Assembly: GCA_964343975.1 (NCBI GenBank)
Contig: CAYFLU010000207.1
Span: 1 to 5,439 of the forward strand
Direction: 5' to 3'
Source of the DNA: SCUN01 sp964343975
Lineage (GTDB): Bacteria > Acidobacteriota > Vicinamibacteria > Vicinamibacterales > SCN-69-37
Length of the DNA: 5,439 nt
Positions 1 to 4,705 of the stretch are shown piece after piece. The first letter of the stretch is position 1. The number at the start of each line of letters is the position of its first letter. A program made the position numbers and the translations under genes. Under the pieces are notes generated by a model, which saw only the letters and a program-made list of their open reading frames with translations, was not told the origin of the DNA and made no database searches.

Positions 1-1490
1 CTTCTGGAGCGCCTTGAACTGCTCGTAGCCGTAGGTCGCGCCGAACGTCACGCCGTCCATCGGATAGACATCGACGGCCGCGTTGTACGAGGTGTTCTTG
101 TTGTTGAGCAACCCGAAGTCGTGGCCTTCACCACCGTAGATGTCCTTGCCGCCGGCGAACGACAGGTTGAACTGGAGCTTCTGCGTCGGGGTGATGGTCA
201 GGATCGCGGTGCCCTTGTCGCGCGTCATGTCCGACTCATCGTAGAAGCGGAGCCCGCCCTGCGAGCCGCCGTCTTCGATCGACGCTTCGGAGAACCCGTC
301 GCCGATCCGGTTCGTACGCTCGTAGATCCCGCGGAGCGTCACATACTCGTTGCCGAAGGTGTCGGCCGAGAACCGCCACGTGTAGTCGGTCATGTTGCTG
401 AACGCGCGGCCGGTGCGCTTCACGTCATCGAAGATGTAGGACGCCTTCAGATTGACGTTGGGGATCACGTTGAACGTCGCGGACGTCTCGAGCGTGTTCG
501 TCCGGACGTTGAACTCTTCGCTCTCCGTGCCGGGCAGGTACTCGGGCACCGAGTCGAACCGGACGTTGTAGCTGTAGTCCCACGCCGGCGTCTTGTCCTT
601 GTGATCGTTGAAGCGGTACCGCATGTCGAACCCGAACCACTGGTTCGGCCGCGTCGAGTAGTTCAGCATGCCGTTGACGCCGGCCACTTCCGCCTGCGCC
701 GTGGCGCGGGGCAGCGACTTCAGGCCGGGGATCACCGCGTAGGTCGCCGCGTTGGCGATCACGGTGTTCGTCGTGTACGGCAGGATCGCGTCGTCCTGCT
801 TCATCGAGATGATCGCGAACTGGCCGGTCAAGGTGCTGTGCGCCGGCAGTTTGTACATCCCGAGGAGGCTGAACGTGCTGAGCGTGTTGCTCGGCGGCAG
901 CGCCAAGCGGCCCACTGCGCCGCCGTTGCCGTTCGAGTAGCCGCTGTTGTCCCACGGACCGTTGGTGATCGACACCACCGGCTTGCCGGTGCTGTAGTCG
1001 GTCGCGCGGAGGGGGTTGTCCCACGTGAGCGACGCGTAGGCGTTCGTGAACCAGGAGGCGTCGTACGCCACGCGCAACATCCCGTCCGTCGACCGGTTCC
1101 ATTCGAGCGCAGCGCTCAGGTCGTTGGTGCGGTTGTCGAGGCTCATCGGCAGTTCGTTGCCGTTGTTGAACGCGAACGACGCGCCGTAGGGCTGATTGCC
1201 CGTCTTGTGCGTCGAGGTGAACGACAGGTTCAGACCGAGCTCGCTCGTCAGCTTGTACTTCAGGCCGAGATTGAGCACGTCACGACGCGCCTGGANNNNN
1301 NNNNNNNNNNNNNNNNNNNNNNNNNNNNNNNNNNNNNNNNNNNNNNNNNNNNNNNNNNNNNNNNNNNNNNNNNNNNNNNNNNNNNNNNNNNNNNNGTCGT
1401 GACGGTCGCTGCTGTGGTTTGCTGTGCACGTGCCACGCCGGTGAAGGCGAGCAGGAGCGCCGCGGTTGAAAGCATCAGTCTGTTACGCAT
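1..1490 (-). CDS. mtrB: MtrB/PioB-family outer-membrane beta-barrel porin (partial, interrupted by assembly gap)
   Basis: In this family the protein is a large outer-membrane barrel that sheathes a decaheme cytochrome so electrons can cross the membrane. The N-terminus is seen at 1490-1396: MRNRLMLS, a hydrophobic stretch, then an ARA|QQ cleavage site, a clear Sec signal peptide. After the 100-N gap an open frame of 431 codons runs from 1293 to the left edge with no stop. It has alternating polar/aromatic barrel strands and family-like stretches such as QPYGASFAFNN, ASLTWDNP, NQWFGFDMRYRFND and GGEGHDFG. The start is set by an ATG with a Shine-Dalgarno 6 nt upstream, 16 bp after the cytochrome stop, so the two are surely one operon. 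The frames on the two sides of the gap differ. The N-terminal region, where MtrB has its conserved CXXC, is largely missing. The C-terminal strands lie outside the window. Family call is strong; the MtrB versus PioB subtype is not resolved. Confidence 0.9.
1296..1395. other. Assembly gap of 100 Ns inside the porin gene
   Basis: A run of exactly 100 N, the usual placeholder for a gap of unknown size. The porin start at 1490 puts first codon positions at coordinates equal to 2 modulo 3, while the open frame left of the gap has them at 0 modulo 3. If the gene is intact, the real missing length must be 2 modulo 3, so it is not 100. Family members usually have far more sequence between the signal peptide and the first recognisable barrel motif than 100 bp would code for, so several hundred bases are probably missing. 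Confidence 0.97.
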
Positions 1491-1496
1491 CGCAGT

Positions 1497-1503
1497 CTCC
1501 CTT
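1497..1503 (-). promoter_or_regulatory. Ribosome binding site of the porin gene
   Basis: On the minus strand AAGGGAG lies 6 nt before the ATG at 1490, within the 16-bp gap after the cytochrome stop. It fixes the porin start at MRNRLM and not at an upstream ATG at 1529 in the same frame, which would lie inside the cytochrome gene. Confidence 0.7.
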
Positions 1504-1506
1504 CTC

Positions 1507-2526
1507 CTAGCGCAGGAACGCTTTGCCATTGGGTGAGTTCGACCCGTGGATCTGCGAGTGGCAAATCACGCAGCCGCGTCCGGTGAGCTTGTTGCCATTC
1601 GACGAGTTCTTCATCACGAAGCCGTCGTAGATGGTGGGAGGATGCCGCGAGGTCACGTGGCAGCGCTGGCAGAGGAACGGGACCTTGGCGTTCAGCATGC
1701 GGTCGTTGCTCGACCCGTGCGGATCGTGGCAGGTCACGCAGGCGTTCACGACCGGCGCGTGTTCCCAGAGGAACGGCCCACGCTTCTCGGCGTGGCAGCT
1801 CGTGCAGGCCATGTCCACCGTCGTGCCGTTCTTCAGCATCTTGACGTTGGCCGAGCCGTGCGTGTTGTGGCACGACGAGCACTGCATCTTGTTCTCGCGC
1901 ACCGGCATGTGATCGAACCGGTTCAGCTTGTTCACGATCTGCTGATGGCAGGTCGCGCACACCTTCGCCTGGTTCTCCGCCTTGAGCTGCTTCTCGCCCT
2001 TGGCGTTGTGCACGCTGTGGCACGACGCGCACGAGACCCCGCGCGCTTCATGTTTGCTGCCGGCCCACAGGGCATGCTCGCCCGAGGTGTGGCACGTCAC
2101 GCAGACCTGATTCACGTCGTCGGCCTTCGCGTTCGTGAACTTGCGCAGCTTCTGCTTTTCCGGATCTCCGGCATGCTTGCTGCCGGGACCATGGCAGGTC
2201 TCGCAGCTCTTCAGCGCTTCCGGTGTCCGTTCATCCGCCTTCTTGTAATGGAGGCTGTTCTCGTAGCCAGCCTTCTGTGCCTCGTGGCACGTCACGCAGG
2301 TGTCTGAACCCACGTACGTCGCCCCGGCCGCCGACGCAGGCGGCTCCGGTAGCTGCGGAGTTTTCTGCGCCTCTGCGACTTTCTGCGGAGCCGCCGGTGT
2401 CGTGGATGCCGGAGTCGACGCCCCGGCGCGCACGAACGTCACGCCCCACACCAACACGCTGAACACGAGCCAAGCCGTTGGCCCCATTGAGCGGAACCCA
2501 CTTCCTCGACCCTTCCCAATTGTCAC
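1507..2526 (-). CDS. mtrA: Decaheme c-type cytochrome, MtrA/DmsE family
   Basis: Periplasmic electron carrier that plugs into the MtrB-type barrel and passes electrons across the outer membrane. The 339-residue protein has exactly ten CXXCH heme sites, with first cysteines at residues 77, 108, 142, 166, 190, 216, 241, 263, 286 and 319, matching the family heme count and usual length of roughly 300-340. Three sites are followed by HGS (CSSCHNTHGS, CVTCHDPHGS, CVICHSQIHGS), a typical MtrA/DmsE feature; the extra histidines are candidate distal ligands. Residues 14-35 form the hydrophobic core of a signal peptide, and residues 36-70 are a Pro/Ala/Gln/Thr-rich linker before the first heme. The start is GTG at 2526, chosen because a perfect AGGAGG lies just upstream; the internal ATG (residue 14) has no comparable site. 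It is followed at 16 bp by the porin gene. DmsE (DMSO respiration), MtoA/PioA (iron oxidation) and MtrA (metal reduction) cannot be separated by sequence reading alone. Confidence 0.95.
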   Translation of the reverse strand: MTIGKGRGSGFRSMGPTAWLVFSVLVWGVTFVRAGASTPASTTPAAPQKVAEAQKTPQLPEPPASAAGATYVGSDTCVTCHEAQKAGYENSLHYKKADERTPEALKSCETCHGPGSKHAGDPEKQKLRKFTNAKADDVNQVCVTCHTSGEHALWAGSKHEARGVSCASCHSVHNAKGEKQLKAENQAKVCATCHQQIVNKLNRFDHMPVRENKMQCSSCHNTHGSANVKMLKNGTTVDMACTSCHAEKRGPFLWEHAPVVNACVTCHDPHGSSNDRMLNAKVPFLCQRCHVTSRHPPTIYDGFVMKNSSNGNKLTGRGCVICHSQIHGSNSPNGKAFLR

Positions 2527-2530
2527 GGTA

Positions 2531-2537
2531 CCCTCCT
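2531..2537 (-). promoter_or_regulatory. Strong Shine-Dalgarno for the cytochrome gene (decides GTG start)
   Basis: AGGAGGG on the minus strand (the AGGAGG core at 2532-2537 ends 5 nt before the GTG at 2526-2524). This is the best ribosome binding site in the window and supports the GTG start over the ATG 13 codons downstream. Confidence 0.8.
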
Positions 2538-2611
2538 GAGCGACGCCCCGAAACCCAACGAACGTCGGAACGCCGCACCGAGAGAGAGCAAGGCTTGTGC
2601 CGCTCGAGTCA

Positions 2612-2642
2612 CGCTAAGTGCCGATTCTTCGGCAACTTAGCG
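2612..2642. repeat. Long inverted repeat upstream of the cytochrome gene (operator or 5'-UTR hairpin)
   Basis: The left arm CGCTAAGTGCCGA and right arm TCGGCAACTTAGCG pair over 13 bp with a single bulged A (2634/2635) and a 4-nt TTCT loop. It lies 86-116 nt upstream of the cytochrome GTG and 61 nt after the regulator stop. No T-run follows on either strand, so it is not a textbook intrinsic terminator. It could be an operator for a dimeric regulator, an RNA hairpin in the leader of the cytochrome-porin mRNA, or a rho-associated or processing structure. Confidence 0.6.
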
Positions 2643-2675
2643 ATCTTGAAGAGGAACGATTGTTTCTGAAGTGTG

Positions 2676-2691
2676 CGTTCGAAATCGAACG
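2676..2691. repeat. Short palindrome between regulator and cytochrome genes
   Basis: CGTTCGA-AA-TCGAACG, two 7-bp arms around a 2-bp centre, 11 nt past the regulator stop codon. As RNA it would fold as a 6-bp stem with a tetraloop, without a following U-tract, so it is a poor terminator. Its symmetry and its place in an AT-richer stretch (about 2613-2690) make a protein binding site for the downstream cytochrome promoter possible. I could not identify a convincing -35/-10 pair nearby. Confidence 0.4.
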
Positions 2692-2702
2692 ACGCGCGGC
2701 GG

Positions 2703-3416
2703 CTAGCGCGCCGGCGGAATCACGCCGGAACGGCGTGCGGCAACGAACACATCGGCCATGACGAACGGCTTGTAGATCACGCGATCCGCGTGTGCATCGA
2801 CGAAGGCCATCGCCTCGGCCGTGCCGGGGCCACCAGTGATCACAAACGTCCGCCCGAGAAGCGCCGGCGCGATGGTCGCGCACCCCTTCATCCACGCATC
2901 GGCGCCGCCGTCCGGCATCATCAGGTCACACAACACCAGATCCGGCGCGAGCGTCTCGATGAGCGTGAGCGCATCGGCAATGGCACCGACCGCCGTCACC
3001 TCACAGCCTTGTGCAGACGCCAGTTCCGCCATCACCGCACGCACATCGGGGTCGTCATCAATGATGAGCACCCACAGCCCCTCACCTTCACGCGTCGCCG
3101 GCGCCGGAGTCCCGGCAGCGGCCACGCGCTCGTCGCGCAAGTACATGGTGAGATCGAAGAGCGCATCGGCCGGCAAGGCCGTGCCCTCCTGGGCGCGCCG
3201 GAGCAACCACCGGCCCAAGACGACGATCCGGTCGAGTGCGGAGAGCGCGTGCGTGGCGAGACCAGCCGCGTCACCGCCAGCCGCCGCGATTTGCTCGAGG
3301 TCGTGTTGAATCACGGCCGCGGGATTGTTGATCTCGTGGGCGAGCGCCGCCGCCAGGCGCGCCGTCTGATCCGGTGCGCCGGTCGTGGACCCGGTGGGCA
3401 CGTCGTTGGCCACCAT
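2703..3416 (-). CDS. HisKA-like / receiver-domain signalling protein lacking the kinase ATPase domain
   Basis: A 237-residue, probably cytoplasmic protein without signal peptide or membrane segment. Residues about 18-75 resemble a histidine kinase dimerisation/phosphoacceptor helix: LAAALAHEINNPAAV, with H27 the candidate phosphorylated histidine (H-box HEINNP). No N, G1, F or G2 boxes of an HATPase domain follow. Instead a Ser/Ala/Pro linker leads at about residue 114 to a receiver domain: acidic pair D120/D121 (VLIIDDDPDVR), phosphoacceptor D164 (LVLCDLMMPDGG), switch T194 (VITGG) and K216 (YKPF). It ends just after the receiver, so there is no DNA-binding output domain. It may act as a phosphorelay intermediate fed by a kinase in trans. 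It is co-oriented with and 176 bp upstream of the cytochrome gene. The ATG at 3416 has a weak own ribosome site; no other ATG, GTG or TTG lies in frame before an upstream stop. Receiver call firm; HisKA-like call good; role unknown. Confidence 0.85.
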   Translation of the reverse strand: MVANDVPTGSTTGAPDQTARLAAALAHEINNPAAVIQHDLEQIAAAGGDAAGLATHALSALDRIVVLGRWLLRRAQEGTALPADALFDLTMYLRDERVAAAGTPAPATREGEGLWVLIIDDDPDVRAVMAELASAQGCEVTAVGAIADALTLIETLAPDLVLCDLMMPDGGADAWMKGCATIAPALLGRTFVITGGPGTAEAMAFVDAHADRVIYKPFVMADVFVAARRSGVIPPAR

Positions 3417-3439
3417 CAGGCCACACCGACACGCACCAT
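3416..3439 (-). CDS. Possible 7-residue leader peptide coupled to the regulator gene
   Basis: ATG at 3439-3437 starts MVRVGVA and stops with TGA at 3418-3416, sharing its last base with the ATG of the regulator (TGATG). A GGGGGAGGGG stretch lies about 6 nt before this ATG, whereas the regulator ATG itself has only a weak site. The arrangement fits translational coupling, in which ribosomes load at the mini-ORF and re-start at the regulator. The purine run could also serve the regulator at a poor distance, or the mini-ORF could be chance. Confidence 0.3.
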   Translation of the reverse strand: MVRVGVA

Positions 3440-3553
3440 CGCGCGCCCCTCCCCCGAGATGACTGCCGTCCCCATCACATGGCCGTAATCGGCGGTACCG
3501 GCGGAAAAATCACCCCTCATCTCCCGAACGCCTGTGCCGATTCCCTGTCTAAC
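3417..3553. promoter_or_regulatory. Divergent intergenic region presumed to hold promoters for both gene sets
   Basis: 137 bp lies between the regulator start (minus) and the carbonic anhydrase start (plus), so promoters for both directions are expected here or just inside the neighbours. It contains the purine-rich mini-ORF ribosome site on the minus strand, a CGGTACCG palindrome near 3490 and an A-run (GGAAAAATC) near 3505. I could not assign -35/-10 boxes with confidence on either strand. Confidence 0.4.
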
Positions 3554-4243
3554 ATGCGGAAACTGGCCTGGCTCGTACTCACCGCCGCCCTGATCGCTCC
3601 CGCGGCCTTGGTCTTCACCGCGCCGGAAACGGCGGCTGCGACCTCCATTGATCGCCTCCGCGCCGGCAACGCCACGTTCGTGGCGCACCCCGAAGAGGCC
3701 CTGCCCGTCACGGCCGAGCGTCGCACGGCACTGGCCAAGGGCCAGACGCCATTTGCGTCGATCCTGTCGTGCGCCGACTCGCGCGTGCCACCGGAAATCG
3801 TGTTCCACACCGGCCTCGGCGATCTGTTCGTCGTGCGTGCGGCCGGTCAGGTCACCGACAAGTCGGTGCTGGCGAGCCTCGAGTACGCCGCCGAACATCT
3901 CCACTCGCCGCTGATCGTCGTGATGGGACACGAGTCGTGCGGCGCCGTGAAGGCGGCCGTCGAGACGCCGTCGAGCAAATCACTCGGCGTGAATCTCGAC
4001 TACCTCCTCAAGGCGATCCGCCCGGCCGTCGCCGCGACCGCGTCCGAACCGGAAGCGCAGCGGCTGCGCGCCGCGATCCTCAAGAACGTCGAAGAGAGCC
4101 TCAACGACATGATCGAGGGCAGCGCGATGCTGAAGAAGATGGTCGAAGAAGGTGAGATCGGCGTGGTGGGCGCGTACTACGAGCTCAGCACCGGCCGCGT
4201 GCACTTCTCCGAACCGATCATCAACGCGGTGAAACACCCATGA
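3554..4243 (+). CDS. Exported beta-class carbonic anhydrase
   Basis: Zinc enzyme interconverting CO2 and bicarbonate, here predicted to act in the periplasm. The 229-residue protein begins MRKLAWLVLTAALIAPAALV, a signal peptide with a likely cut near ETAAA|TS (residues 28-30). The beta-CA core follows: SCADSRVPPEIVF with zinc ligand C73 and the catalytic D75/R77 pair, then GHESCGAVKAA with zinc ligands H126 and C129. RAAGQV (95-100) and a C-terminal GVVGAYYELSTGRVHF strand also match the family; length is normal for a beta-CA plus leader. The frame is open upstream to 3374, but the start at 3554 gives a clean signal peptide; it lacks a clear Shine-Dalgarno, and ATG 3479 is the alternative. 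Most beta-CAs are cytoplasmic, so export is notable though known. The gene overlaps the next by ATGA, indicating translational coupling. All zinc and catalytic residues are intact, so activity is expected. Confidence 0.93.
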   Translation: MRKLAWLVLTAALIAPAALVFTAPETAAATSIDRLRAGNATFVAHPEEALPVTAERRTALAKGQTPFASILSCADSRVPPEIVFHTGLGDLFVVRAAGQVTDKSVLASLEYAAEHLHSPLIVVMGHESCGAVKAAVETPSSKSLGVNLDYLLKAIRPAVAATASEPEAQRLRAAILKNVEESLNDMIEGSAMLKKMVEEGEIGVVGAYYELSTGRVHFSEPIINAVKHP

Positions 4244-4650
4244 GAACCGCCGCCTGGGTCCTCATCTGGTCGCTGTCGGCCGCGAGCGCCACCGCGCTCG
4301 CGCAGCACGAGCCTGCCAAGCAGGAAGCCAAAGGCGAGAAGGCCGACAAGAAGGACGCGTCGACGGCGGCCAAGCCGACCGAGACGAAAGACAGCAAAGA
4401 GGCGAAGCCCGCCACCTCGCCCGCCAAGGCGACGTCGGCCACGGCGGCGAGCGCCGCCGACCGGATCCTCAAACGGCTGAACGAGGAGTTCCCGATCCAG
4501 AAGCCGGGCCCGGCCGCGCCGGCTCGGCCGAGCGCCCCGCGCCCGACGGGGACCTCCGCCGCCGAGAAGTCGTCAAAGCGAGTGACGCTGTCGTGGAAGT
4601 TGTCGCTCGTGTGGCCGGAAGAGATCGCACCGCGCCGCGTAGTGAAGTAG
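4240..4650 (+). CDS. Small exported Lys/Ala/Pro-rich protein of unknown function
   Basis: I do not recognise this 136-residue protein. Residues 1-21 (MRTAAWVLIWSLSAASATALA, then QHE) make a signal peptide with an ALA|Q cleavage site. Residues 22-72 are low-complexity, rich in Lys, Ala, Glu, Thr and Asp, and probably disordered. A short predicted amphipathic helix follows (ADRILKRLNEEF, about 73-84), then a Pro/Ala/Arg segment (86-104) and a tail with a beta-like pattern, RVTLSWKLSLVWPEE (114-128). It has no cysteines, so no heme or disulfide role. Its ATG overlaps the carbonic anhydrase stop (ATGA), which supports both its start and its expression with that enzyme. A cell-envelope tether, a partner of the carbonic anhydrase or a partner of the downstream adaptor are all open. 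Minus-strand open frames over it look like shadows. Fairly sure it is a real gene because of the signal peptide and coupling. Confidence 0.75.
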   Translation: MRTAAWVLIWSLSAASATALAQHEPAKQEAKGEKADKKDASTAAKPTETKDSKEAKPATSPAKATSATAASAADRILKRLNEEFPIQKPGPAAPARPSAPRPTGTSAAEKSSKRVTLSWKLSLVWPEEIAPRRVVK

Positions 4651-4705
4651 AGTCACAGAGGCGCCAGCCTCCCCTCATCGGCGTCGCGGTCTGGTGATCA
4701 TCCGT

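Noticed and set aside
425..1102. Minus-strand 225-codon open frame
   Set aside because: It is another frame of the same strand as the porin; its Arg/Gln/His-rich product is typical of a shifted GC-rich gene.
121..1536. Plus-strand open frame of 471 codons across the N gap
   Set aside because: It is antisense to the porin, contains the Ns, and its translation is Arg/Val/Glu-rich with no domain pattern; the minus-strand frame has a signal peptide and porin motifs.
1546..2307. Plus-strand 253-codon open frame opposite the cytochrome
   Set aside because: Antisense shadow; the opposite strand carries ten CXXCH motifs, which cannot be chance.
2673..3488. Plus-strand 271-codon open frame opposite the regulator
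   Set aside because: Arg-rich translation without motifs, while the minus strand encodes a complete receiver domain. Its last codons (MTAVPITWP) have no ribosome site of their own.
3530..3556. Leaderless-transcript promoter just before the carbonic anhydrase ATG
   Set aside because: The start lacks a Shine-Dalgarno, but no TANNNT-like -10 box lies at the right distance, so there is nothing positive to support it.
3416..3931. Minus-strand 171-codon open frame opposite the carbonic anhydrase
   Set aside because: Shadow of the carbonic anhydrase; only its last eight codons, with their own ribosome site, were kept as a possible leader peptide.
4658..4671. GAGGC-GCCA-GCCTC hairpin as a terminator between the small exported protein and the adaptor
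   Set aside because: Only a 5-bp stem and followed by CCCTCATC with no T-run; too weak to call, and the downstream gene is close and co-oriented.
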